DNA of 64,000 nt from assembly GCA_937982505.1 (NCBI GenBank), contig CALJLV010000066.1:1-64000 (forward strand), given 5' to 3'. The notes beneath the pieces were generated by a model, which was given only the letters and a program-made list of their open reading frames with translations, was not told the origin of the DNA and did no database searches. The translations under genes were made by a program, and so were the position numbers. Origin of the DNA: an uncultured Desulfobacteraceae bacterium (GTDB lineage: Bacteria > Desulfobacterota > Desulfobacteria > Desulfobacterales > UBA2174). Every line of letters begins with the position of its first letter. The first letter of the stretch is position 1. Shown piece after piece: positions 27,801 to 33,946 of this stretch.

Positions 27801-30030
27801 CCGGATCAACAGCGGTCCCGCCGGCAGCTACATCCTCCATGTGGGGTCGGGTACGTACAGCCTGGCCGCCGGCGAAGCGGACCGCGAGTTGCGGATCACC
27901 CAGGCCCAGATCGCCATCCTCGGCGAAACCGGCGGCGCCCCGATCCTCGACGGCACCGGCGCCGAGGCCTGGCTTCAGGGCATCTGGGCCATCGCCCCCG
28001 CGGTGACCATCGAAAACCTGGAGGTCACCGGATTCGAGCAGAGCGGCATCCAGGTGGAATCCGCCCTCACGGGAGCCGTGCGGTATTGCAGGGTCTACGG
28101 CCCCGCCGGGCCCAACGCCTGCGGCATCCTCCTGGATCGCGCAGGTGGCGGTGTGGTGGCGGCGGACAATCGGGTCCAAGGGGTGTTCGGCGGCATGGAG
28201 GTGGCCGACGGCAGCCCGGTGTTGACCCGCAACATCCTGGCCGACAACGATATCGGGCTAACCGTTTCATCCTGGGGCCTGCCGGCCGCGCCGACCGTCA
28301 TGAACACGGTCATCACCGGCACCGCTGCCTCCGCCATGGGTATTTTCATCCAGGCCGACAACGGCGGAACCGCCTCGCCCCTGATCTACCACAATACCCT
28401 TTACGGCAGCGCCGGAACCGGACCGGCCATCAGCATCCATCTGCGCTCCGGCGGACTCGATGCCGCGCCGGTGATCCGCTTCAACGCCATCACCGGCTGG
28501 GACATCGGAATTGAAAACCGCCTCGACCAGCCCGGCACGCCGGTCCTCGACCACAACCTGGTCTGGAACAACCTCATCGCCTACGAAAACACCGCGGCCG
28601 GCCCCAACGACATCCACTACGATCCGGTCTACGCCGATCCGGCCGCCGGAGACTTCGACCTGGCCGATGGATCCCCGGCCATCGACGCCATTCCGCTCAA
28701 TGCCGGAGATCCGGTCGGCGAGGACCACCTGGGCCGGATCCGACCCATCCACACCGGCTTTGACATGGGGGCCTACGAATCGACCGGAACGGCCAACCGG
28801 GCGCCGGATCCGCCCGCGGCGGTAACGCCGGCCGGCGGCGCGCGCATCGACACCCCGGCCGTCACACTGACGGCCACCGTTTTCCACGATCCGGACGGCG
28901 ACGCCCAAACGGCCAGCCACTGGCGGGTGCGGCGGGCCGACGGAAGTTACGGCATGGCCGGCCTGGATCCGTCCTTCACGCTGACGGCCACTTCCGACCC
29001 CCTGGACCGCCATCCCGTATCCGGCCTGGTGGAAGGCATGCGCTACCTCTGGCGGGTGGGCTACCAGGACGCGGCAGGCAAAATCGCCTGGTCACCGGAG
29101 AACTTCTTTACCGTGGGGACCCCGGCGGCCGACACGGCGGTGGTGGTCAGCCCCGGCACCCAGGCGTCGGCCTTCCGCATGTTTTCCTTTCCCACCTGGA
29201 CCACCGCGGCCGACGCCGCCACGGCCCTGGGAATCGTCTACGACCCGGCCCAGCACCGCATCGGCACCTACGATCCACTGATCGGCGCCTACCGGGAGGT
29301 CGGAGAGGGGTTGGGGCTCGAGCCGGGGCGCGCCTATTGGTTCCTGTGCCGCAACGGCCTGGCGCCCGTGGTCCAAGGGGTCCCGGTGACCTTGGCCGAG
29401 CCGGTGGAAATCAGCCTCCGCTACAACCCGGGGTCCGGCAACGGCTGGAACATGATCGCTCCCCCCAATGAAAGCCACTACAGCTGGTCCGATGTCTGGG
29501 TGGTGGAACGCGATGCCGACGGCAACGCCATCAACGGCACCCCGGTGAGGGTCTCGGCCCTGGTCCCCGACAACCCGTGGATCGACGTGCGCCTGTGGCG
29601 CTGGGAAAACGGGGCCTACGCCGCCGATGCCAACCGGTTGACCCATCACGACGGATTCTGGGTGCTGGCGAAAAAGGAAAACGTCCACCTGCGCTTCGAT
29701 CCCGCCGACCAGATCACCCGGCGGCCATTGCCCGCCCTGATCCTGGGCGAGGCGGTCCGCCACCTCCAGCGCTGGCCGGCAAGCGGCCTCATGGCCACCG
29801 CGCCGGCCCATGCGGTGGAACTCGACGCCCCGCCGGCGCCCATGAGCGCCCTGGCTGGCGGCGGATACAGCGCCTCCGGCGCTGGGGGTGGCGGGTGCTT
29901 TATCGCCGCGGCGGCAGGCGAAAACCGGTTCACCGCCGGCCGCCTGACGGCGGGGGCCTTGATGGCGGCCCTTCTACTGCTGGCGGCGCGCCTTGCCGCC
30001 CGGCGGCGCGGCGGCGGCCGCCGGCCATGA
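18835..30030 (+). CDS. Giant exported modular surface protein: LRR, Ca-binding, Ig-like, beta-helix and C-terminal sorting tail
   Basis: 3,731-residue exported protein. Order: signal peptide (1-38); several Ig/FN3-like modules (to ~935); TSP3-like DxDxDG calcium repeats (~938-1124); three leucine-rich blocks with LxGxIPxxLGNLxxL repeats, each opened by a plant-like LRR cap (ETPERLAL, ALYNAAGGAGW, WYGVTCD; starting near nt 22216, 23200 and 25474) and separated by more calcium repeats; RTX-adhesin-type Ig-like repeats (nt 24536-25110, 26521-27400); a right-handed beta-helix (nt ~27700-28790); an FN3-like module; then an unknown domain. The tail has a Gly-rich linker, GGGGCFIAAAAG with Cys3688, one hydrophobic helix, and RRRGGGRR. 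That is the layout of C-terminal sorting tags removed by intramembrane proteases, and the next two overlapping genes fit this. Likely an adhesin or matrix protein. Confidence 0.88.
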   Translation: MTRQPYCPRQGLNLSLRILSVLLALIAPLFLGENLLAMGEAMTISGSVMHRIDSGGNDYGILDITIVDFSGTLPDDISAITVTYDNGTSGPVDLGLTKDDFTFDPQFNQFYLAAPGVPGLGTYTFTVTAGETEAVDADTQTVIRDIPAPYPGSLYPLANSTVYRPDATFSWEPLTGYTETPLYYRFEVCNDNAGSVGTRVFASGRIRDMYHYTLNDPVLTPGATYWWRVRVTDADAYKTTENRHDTQWRQFTMAASFPTYARPPFISDDTLGAITYSRPGKDPVLYFWVKVVDHQGIPEGGTSHQVKAAFPAGSPAAGAEVMLRFYQGLDWDAGLNRYRAAYYESDFIHTGGADIAGFAGNYVFTVTDASGNASSFTDTLTVSPVEPVVQASIQIDGLPASAAPTVSTTPTVTWAASTSPNVSHYRVRIYQNDAATVVWNGIVGDQTCTVPPGVLAPNGTYRFRLEARDGHQNLEMDNWARTPANAEDYFVFYTGPASAAAPFIDLDKHGVFTSNQDVKGTTLAFWVNVHDARGVPGNIKSVTVRWNDGTQKEARLYHDPERGGNATSGIYWCETFHPPAAATYTFTAEDWDGNSGSATDTLTVDPIGYPAAASLSPNPAMNVPLGTTAVNFTWDAVAGAALYQLQIIDKDWNRYNFFTTDNAFSLAEGLLQDNAYYRYRVLTQREFFEQDVDNLSESPFDGNGYPGFTTSARSGSAAPTIAMDDGVTVSRLEIASLGGTVYILELDVAVTDPDGVPENIQTVTVTYPDGTTVRDLKLDDVRGANQGDYEAPIVFYSNPAEIQQGVYTFTVTDFDGRTATVSDTLVVDPLPAVTALWPQPNSTVSAGGLIIDWTDVPGAVAYIVEIMKDYDDHHRSPRLAQSFYQVPAGVLADRNTYSYRVSAVRENPETEDVDNVSHTHTGLDSQDPHFTALASVVDNDGDGMDDHWETGWFGDTTTAGVATDFDGDGLSDFDEYGHSTNPKVSDTDGDGLTDSQEVNTHGTNPLTADTDADGMTDAYEIASGLDPLADDGGGDPDGDGLSNREEYTAGTDPNRADTDSDLMRDGYEVAHGLDPLTDDGEADLDGDGVPNVSEFIFGTAADNPDTDGDGYGDGEEMDAGSDPLAALETPERLALVALYNAAGGAGWTNATGWMGAAGTECTWYGVTCDDNGRVIELQLSGNLLIGVIPPELSHLKYLVELNLNTNQLSGSIPAELGNLVNLAKLNLSHNQLTGAIPAALGNLTNLQLLSVWANQLSGSIPTALGSLSNLIELDLSANQLEGSIPAELGNLENLVFLFVNQNRLEGPIPAALGNLANLEYLYINDNRLAGPVPAEISNLTALLDNGSDFRNNALFTYDETVRTFMNAKQIDGDWESSQTLPADLDSDGDGIPDTYETAHGLDPLADDGDGDLDGDGLTNLAEYQAGTAADNPDTDGDGYTDKEEITAGSDPLAALETPERLALIALYNAAGGAGWTDNTGWLGEPGSECDWYGIECDDNGHVVALRLAENHLVGSLPAAMGNLKFLHSLYLYTNQLSGPLPAELGGLANLSILHLHDNQFSGALPGQIGNLVNLSWMSLSANQFSGAVPVELGNLANLYHLDLSDNRFTGPIPATIGRLSRLESFYAASGGLSGAIPDELGNLARLKTLHLPGNQLSGSIPAAVGDLTDLTWLSLSTNPLSGQIPPELGNLANLEYLYLDNNQLSGSIPATLGNLAALVDLDLTYNQLTGGIPAELGGLTRLRRLELKANQLGGDIPGELGNLANLEDLDLAYNQLAGDIPSSLGVLTNLTGLYLDNNQLTGGIPADLGFLTNLTTLNLHANQLSGPIPAELGNLAGLQFLHINDNRLGGPVPEQIKHLVSLVDNQSDFRNNALYTEDDTVRAFLNAKQTGGDWESSQAPPITVSLSAPAWVDEGGQIPYTATLDAPALGDMTVTLSNGLILIIPAGTLSGGQTVDAPGDDPYLDSEDVAVNINDATAGDFERILVDPTPAVTRITDTVDATTVTLAATASVPEGGQITYTATVTRTAQTDVTVNLSNGEAIVIAGGSITGTVAVTAPALSGEVSAFISSATGGNFERLDLDATPAVTQVSGILDTDGDGMPDAYETDNGLDPQVDDGGSDADGDGLSNLAEYNAGTNPQAADTDSDGMPDSYETAHGLNPLVDDGAADPDGDGLTNLAEYQAGTAADDPDTDGDDYSDSEEITAGSDPLDDAETPERLALVALYNAAGGAGWMNRSGWLGEPGSECSWYGVTCDEADHATQLVLSGNNLNGDLPPRLGSLKYLRRLDLSNNSLAGGIPGALGNLTRLERLKLTGNRLSGAIPAELGNLVHLVDLYLDGNQFNGTIPQALAGLTALRFLHLDGNQLAGAIPSDLGSLPDLRSLELSGNQLSGSIPPELGSLSNLFALHLSSNQLSGNIPVQLGNLSNLQELWLSSNQLGGPIPAELGNLTKLSALHLSANQFDGSIPAALGGLSLLRRLYLDDNQFSATLPPELGDLTSLQYLRINDNRLGGPVPPEITRLTALIDNQSDFRNNRLYTDDNAVRGFMNAKQIDGDWESTQTGPITVALAAGDTVAEGGQITYTATASQAPQGDITVALSNGGAILIPAGETSGHVLLEAPGDDPYRDAADISVHITDVAGDSQDTLWIDPAPAVTRIVDTIDTTTVGLSTADVDENAAGVTFTATLNHPGQTDVTVTTTLGDILIPASQTEGTLFINTQDPDVYVDPGSLTASVSGVSGGNFEAVDFSAASATARIADTVDVTTVRLSAPASVPRQGRITYTATLDNPARTALTVDLSNGQTIPIAAGAESGSVTVDAPDQEGAVQARITGTGPHDFERLDIDPTPAVTQVSGILDTDGDGMPDSYETAHGLDPFVDDGAADPDGDGLTSLAEYQAGTDPRISDTDADGLPDGEEVHTHGTDPLRADTDGDNLSDGDEVAQGTDPNNAHDYPLTPGTYHVDSDLPGAADDSRHGRSAAAPWKTLHYAVDRINSGPAGSYILHVGSGTYSLAAGEADRELRITQAQIAILGETGGAPILDGTGAEAWLQGIWAIAPAVTIENLEVTGFEQSGIQVESALTGAVRYCRVYGPAGPNACGILLDRAGGGVVAADNRVQGVFGGMEVADGSPVLTRNILADNDIGLTVSSWGLPAAPTVMNTVITGTAASAMGIFIQADNGGTASPLIYHNTLYGSAGTGPAISIHLRSGGLDAAPVIRFNAITGWDIGIENRLDQPGTPVLDHNLVWNNLIAYENTAAGPNDIHYDPVYADPAAGDFDLADGSPAIDAIPLNAGDPVGEDHLGRIRPIHTGFDMGAYESTGTANRAPDPPAAVTPAGGARIDTPAVTLTATVFHDPDGDAQTASHWRVRRADGSYGMAGLDPSFTLTATSDPLDRHPVSGLVEGMRYLWRVGYQDAAGKIAWSPENFFTVGTPAADTAVVVSPGTQASAFRMFSFPTWTTAADAATALGIVYDPAQHRIGTYDPLIGAYREVGEGLGLEPGRAYWFLCRNGLAPVVQGVPVTLAEPVEISLRYNPGSGNGWNMIAPPNESHYSWSDVWVVERDADGNAINGTPVRVSALVPDNPWIDVRLWRWENGAYAADANRLTHHDGFWVLAKKENVHLRFDPADQITRRPLPALILGEAVRHLQRWPASGLMATAPAHAVELDAPPAPMSALAGGGYSASGAGGGGCFIAAAAGENRFTAGRLTAGALMAALLLLAARLAARRRGGGRRP
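22126..26520 (+). repeat. Three dispersed copies of a calcium-repeat/LRR module inside the giant gene
   Basis: Three copies of the unit calcium repeats, ETPERLAL cap and LRR array begin near 22126, 23110 and 25384. A 29-base stretch inside the cap (starting 22243, 23227 and 25501) is identical in all three, and the flanking 34 bases differ at one position. The arrays differ in LRR number: the middle one is longest. This is the pattern of recent segmental duplication followed by repeat expansion. Confidence 0.8.
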
Positions 30031-31520
30031 CCCTGCGCGCCGCGGGAAGCGCAATCCCGCTCGGCCTCGGCTTGGCGGCATCCCAGCTGGCGGCCACGGT
30101 GCTGGTCCACCAGGCCAACCTGGACCTGCAGCAGGAAATGGCGGCCGTCCTGGCCGCGGGATATCTCCCCGTCCCTTCCCCGGCGGTGATGGACCAGCTG
30201 TCGCGGTGGTCCCATGCCCTGCTGGGGGGCGTCTTTTTCACCCTGACGGGCGGCAGCCTGACGGTGCTGGGGGCCGCGGCCAGCCTGAAACTGGCCCGGC
30301 ATCTCGCATGGCCGACCGCCGGGCAGGTCGGCCTGCTGCTCTTTTTGGCCCTGTTGCTGACCGCCTTTCTCAACCACAGAGGCATCAGCCCGGGGCCGAC
30401 CCTCTACGTATGGAGCATCCTGGCGGCCGTGGCCGTCGGCGCCCGGGTGGCGGCAAAGGCGCCGGGAGCCCCGGGAACCCCCCGCAGCCGCATCTGGCCG
30501 GTGGCCGGTCCGCTGATGCTCCTGGCGGCGGTCTGGCTCGGCCGTCTGGACGGGGATCTGTTCGTGGACATCCGGGATCGGCTCCTCCTGTCCAACCCCC
30601 TGGGCGCTGGAATCGCCGAGTTTTACTATGACTACAACCTGCTGGCCGTCCAGGCGATGGCGCCGATGCGCCACCGGACCGTGATCGGCGTCGACCTGGG
30701 ACCGATGCGCGACGAGCCGCGGACCCGTCGCCTGGCGGATGTCCTGCGGCGCGTCGACCTGCTGAACGTGGCAGGCCGGGCCGGGGCCAGTATCGTTGTG
30801 CGGCCGGAAGGGGAATTGCTGCGCTGGCAGGATCCGTCCGGCCGCGGCCTGACGGTGGGCCGGGCGGAGGTGCTGGAACGCCCCGGGGCAGTGCTGGAGC
30901 GGTTTTCAAGGCAGGTCGACACCCGGGAGCCCTTTCGCCTCCTGACCCTGGCGGGGATCCTTCTGGGCTTTCCCATTCTTCTCTATCTGCTGGTCTTCGG
31001 GGGGGTTGAGGCCGCAACGGCCCTTTTCCTGGGGCCGCGGGCGGTCTGGGCCGCAGCGGCGGTCTGCCTGGCCCTGGGCGGGGCCCTGTTTTACCCGGTC
31101 GCCACGGCTCCCGGAGCCGGCTGCGGCCGGGACACCGACCCGCTTCTGTGGTCCCAGGGCGGTTCGGCGGCAAGAGTCTCTCTCCTGCGCCAGGCCGCAC
31201 GCCAGGGCACTGATCCGCTGGCCTATCCCCGGGCCGGCGAACTGGCGCACAGTCCGCGGCTGGTGGAGCGCTACTGGTTTGCCAGGGCCCTGGGCGGCGC
31301 CCGCTCGCCGCGGGCATTCGCTCTGGCGGCCGAAATGACGGGCGATGAAAGCCCCATGGTGACCTGCCAGGCCTGCTTTGCGCTGGGGGAGATGGGACGG
31401 GTGGAGGCCATCCCCCTGCTGCTGGCGTTTATGCGACACGGAAACCACTGGTATACCCAGCGCTACGCCTACGATGCCTTGAGAAAGCTCGGATGGAGCC
31501 AACCCGCATCCTCCCGCTGA
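30027..31520 (+). CDS. Polytopic membrane protein with C-terminal HEAT-like repeats
   Basis: Unassigned 497-residue inner-membrane protein. Residues 1-150 contain about four hydrophobic helices, followed by a ~180-residue soluble, probably periplasmic region (LFVDIRDRLLLSNPLGAGIAEFYYDYN onward). Two more helices follow (LLTLAGILLGFPILLYLLVFGG and AAVCLALGGALFYPVA). The C-terminal ~110 residues look like HEAT/PBS-type repeats (SPRAFALAAEMTGDESPMVTCQACFALGEMG, EAIPLLLAFMRHG, YAYDALRKLG). The start overlaps the giant gene by ATGA and the end overlaps the protease gene by 28 bases, so all three are translationally coupled. A role in recognising or handling the sorting-tagged protein is an inference from this tight linkage. 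Confidence 0.72.
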   Translation: MTLRAAGSAIPLGLGLAASQLAATVLVHQANLDLQQEMAAVLAAGYLPVPSPAVMDQLSRWSHALLGGVFFTLTGGSLTVLGAAASLKLARHLAWPTAGQVGLLLFLALLLTAFLNHRGISPGPTLYVWSILAAVAVGARVAAKAPGAPGTPRSRIWPVAGPLMLLAAVWLGRLDGDLFVDIRDRLLLSNPLGAGIAEFYYDYNLLAVQAMAPMRHRTVIGVDLGPMRDEPRTRRLADVLRRVDLLNVAGRAGASIVVRPEGELLRWQDPSGRGLTVGRAEVLERPGAVLERFSRQVDTREPFRLLTLAGILLGFPILLYLLVFGGVEAATALFLGPRAVWAAAAVCLALGGALFYPVATAPGAGCGRDTDPLLWSQGGSAARVSLLRQAARQGTDPLAYPRAGELAHSPRLVERYWFARALGGARSPRAFALAAEMTGDESPMVTCQACFALGEMGRVEAIPLLLAFMRHGNHWYTQRYAYDALRKLGWSQPASSR

Positions 31521-32140
31521 AAACGGCCCTCCTCCCGCTGCTGCTGGTGATCCTGGCCGAGGTGGCGGCTACGCCGCTGCTGCCCGAGGCCCCCGCGGGG
31601 CGCATGGCCGCCTTGGGCGGCCTGCGCATTCTGGAGGCCCTGGGGATGCTGCGCTGGGTCCACCGCTCCAGAGCCGGGCTGGCGGCCATCGGCCTCCAGC
31701 CCGGATCCATCGTCCCGGGGTTGAGGGTCGGCTCTCTGGGGGCGCTGATCTTCGGCCTGGCGGCATTTGGGAGCGGCTGGATCGCCCATTCCGTTTTCGG
31801 CCTCGAGGCAATGGCCCTCATCCGGGTCCACCTGCCGGCAGCGCCGGCCCTGGCAGGCATCTACTTCATGGTGGCGGGCGTGATCGGCCCCATCACCGAG
31901 GAGATCTTCTTTCGCGGGCTTCTCTACGGCGCGCTGCGGCGCTGGGGAACAGGCATCGCCGTGGGGGGTTCCACGGCCGTTTTTGTCCTGGCCCATGCGG
32001 GGCCCGGGTTTCCGCTGACCCAGGCCATCGGGGGGCTCGTGTTTGCCCTGGCCCGGGAAAAGAGCCGCACCCTCACCGCCCCCATGACGATTCATGTCCT
32101 GGGGAACCTGGCGATCTACGCGTTGTCACTGGCGGGCTGA
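31493..32140 (+). CDS. CPBP-family glutamic intramembrane protease (candidate sorting protease)
   Basis: Membrane-embedded protease of the CPBP/Abi family, 215 aa with several hydrophobic helices. All three active-site motifs are present: EEIFFR in GPITEEIFFRGLLYG (near residues 135-149), FxxxH in FVLAHAGPG, and HxxxN in IHVLGNLAIY. Known relatives act on MYXO-CTERM, JDVT-CTERM or Synerg-CTERM tails and are named Mrt-type proteases or myxosortases. Here the gene overlaps a three-gene set headed by a protein with a Gly-Cys/TM/Arg tail, so it probably processes that tail. Converges on the sigma-54 activator, overlapping its 3' end by 15 bases. I cannot say which CTERM subclass it belongs to. 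Confidence 0.85.
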   Translation: MEPTRILPLKTALLPLLLVILAEVAATPLLPEAPAGRMAALGGLRILEALGMLRWVHRSRAGLAAIGLQPGSIVPGLRVGSLGALIFGLAAFGSGWIAHSVFGLEAMALIRVHLPAAPALAGIYFMVAGVIGPITEEIFFRGLLYGALRRWGTGIAVGGSTAVFVLAHAGPGFPLTQAIGGLVFALAREKSRTLTAPMTIHVLGNLAIYALSLAG

Positions 32141-33664
32141 CCCGCCGGCAGCCCAAGGCACTCCCCCCAGGGGCTCAATCCCCTCTTCGCCTTCCTCCAG
32201 TCCCACGATGTATTTTTTGACGGTGCGCCGATCGAGGCTGGTGCGCCGGGCCACCTCCTCGAAGGTGCCGTGGCGTCGGTAAAGCAGTGTGCAGTAGCCG
32301 GCCACAAGGTCCTGGCTGGTGATGGTCCCCTGGGTGATGCCTTCGGCCAGGCGCCGCTCCAGATCGGCCGCCGGAGGCAGGTCCCCGGCATAGCTGGAGC
32401 GCAGCAGGACCCGCCGCACGCACTGCTCCAGTTCGCGCACGTTTCCCGGCCAGGCATAGTCCAGGCCCAGTTCGCGCTCGGCCGTCTCGCGCACCAGCGC
32501 CGCCAGCTCCGGCGAAGGCCGGCTCAGCATCCGCTCCAGGGTGAAGGCGATCAGGTCGTCCAGTTCTCCGGGATCCTCGGCGACGCGCTGGCGCAGGGGA
32601 GGCACGGTGATGGTGTCCGAGCACAGGCGGTAATAAAAGTCGTCCCGGAACAGACCGCGATGGCGCAGTTCAGCCATGGGACGATTGGTGGCGGCGATCA
32701 CCCGGCCCTGGAAGCGGCTCGGTTCGTGGCTCCCCACCGGCGTGAAGATCCTTTCCTGAAGGACCTGGAGCAGCTTGATCTGGATGTGGGCCGGCACCTC
32801 GCCGATTTCGTCCAGCAGGATGGCCCCGTTGGGACTGCAGCGGTCCAGGACCCCGCTGTAGTGTTTCACCGCGCCGGTGAAGGATCCCTTCTTGTGGCCG
32901 AACAGCTCGGATTCGATGAGGGTCTCGGGAAACTGGGAAAGATTGAGGGACACGAAGCTGCGGGTGAAGCTCTCCTCGAAGCAGCGCTTCTTCTCGTTGA
33001 AGGGGATGAACCCCGAGCGGCCGATGGCCATGGCGGCCGCCCCTTTGCCGGTGCCGGTCTCGCCCAGCAGGAGGGTGGAGAAATCCTCCATGCGGTTCCA
33101 CAGGTAGCGGTCGTAGACATCCAGGTTGTGGGTGAAGACGTTTTCCCACAACTGGCGCCGCAGCCGCTGCATGGCCGGGCTGCGCCCCACCAGGTGGCGG
33201 AAGATGAAAAAATAGGCCCGCCGCAACTGATAGCTCAGGGCGAAGTAGCGGCGGGTGTCAGCCTCCGAAAAGCCGCGCCGGGCCATCAGACGATAGGCTT
33301 CGGGGGCAAAGGGGACCTTGGCGGGCGTCTCTCCGGCCTGGATCTGGTCGATGATCAACTGGTCGAATTTCTTGCGCAGTCCGTAAAAGAACTCGAAGAG
33401 AAAGGCCGCCCGCACCAGACGCCGGTCCTCGCCTTCATAACGGCTTTCGTCGGCCCGGTTCTCGGCCTCCAGCACCGCGATGCGCCGCGCCACGGCCTCG
33501 GTGGCCGCGGCGGTGCGCTCGACCCGGGTGGCGTCGGGGTAGAGGCCGGCGATCTTCAGTTCGATCTCCTCGCGTTCCCGGCCGAAGGGATTGGCCACCC
33601 CGGCCTGGTAGACCAGCTGGAAAAAGTCGCGCTCCGCGCCGGTGAGTTTCGGCTGCCGTTCCAT
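32126..33664 (-). CDS. Sigma-54-dependent AAA+ transcriptional activator
   Basis: Bacterial enhancer-binding protein of 512 aa. Residues 1-170 form an N-terminal domain I do not recognise (no receiver, GAF or PAS signature). The AAA+ domain has Walker A GETGTGKG, ESELFGHKKGSFTGA (the sigma-54-contact loop as GSFTGA, a natural variant of GAFTGA), Walker B GAILLDEIGE and AATNR. A Fis-type helix-turn-helix ends the chain: GTFEEVARRTSLDRRTVKKYI. The start at 33664 (MERQPKL) is where the protein fold begins; the frame upstream to 34183 is the shadow of the megasynthase. Divergent from the megasynthase gene, whose leader holds a -24/-12 promoter candidate, so it is the obvious candidate regulator of it. 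Confidence 0.9.
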   Translation of the reverse strand: MERQPKLTGAERDFFQLVYQAGVANPFGREREEIELKIAGLYPDATRVERTAAATEAVARRIAVLEAENRADESRYEGEDRRLVRAAFLFEFFYGLRKKFDQLIIDQIQAGETPAKVPFAPEAYRLMARRGFSEADTRRYFALSYQLRRAYFFIFRHLVGRSPAMQRLRRQLWENVFTHNLDVYDRYLWNRMEDFSTLLLGETGTGKGAAAMAIGRSGFIPFNEKKRCFEESFTRSFVSLNLSQFPETLIESELFGHKKGSFTGAVKHYSGVLDRCSPNGAILLDEIGEVPAHIQIKLLQVLQERIFTPVGSHEPSRFQGRVIAATNRPMAELRHRGLFRDDFYYRLCSDTITVPPLRQRVAEDPGELDDLIAFTLERMLSRPSPELAALVRETAERELGLDYAWPGNVRELEQCVRRVLLRSSYAGDLPPAADLERRLAEGITQGTITSQDLVAGYCTLLYRRHGTFEEVARRTSLDRRTVKKYIVGLEEGEEGIEPLGGVPWAAGGSARQ

Positions 33665-33946
33665 GCACCCGATGTAACCCAAGTGTGCATCCAATGTCCA
33701 ATTCGATTTGGGCGGGGGTGGGTTGGGGTGGTGTCGCGGTAAAAATATTGTTCTTTGACGGCGATGGGTTGGAAGCGCTGAGGGGTAACTGGCACAAAGG
33801 TTGAATGGTTTTGGGCCGTTCATCGGTCCAATAGGTCCTATACGACTTATAGGTCTTATTGGTCGTATAAGACTTATAAAAACCTCGATTTTTTGAAAAC
33901 CCGGCAAAACCTCAACCCCATCGCCGCAACAGGAGCCGACACGCCC
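33665..33946. promoter_or_regulatory. Divergent control region between activator and megasynthase
   Basis: 282 bases with no gene. On the + strand CTGGCACAAAGGTTGAA (33789-33805) matches the sigma-54 -24/-12 consensus with GG-N10-GA spacing (GA where GC is expected), placing +1 near 33816. A G-quadruplex motif (G3-N1-G5-N1-G3-N2-G4) lies at 33710-33728. A 35-bp near-palindrome spans 33828-33862, starting CCAATA and ending TATTGG, and overlaps a second dyad GTCTTAT/ATAAGAC (33853-33873). Both dyads fall in the predicted 5' untranslated region. AGGAG at 33931-33935 is the ribosome site for ATG 33947. Confidence 0.6.
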
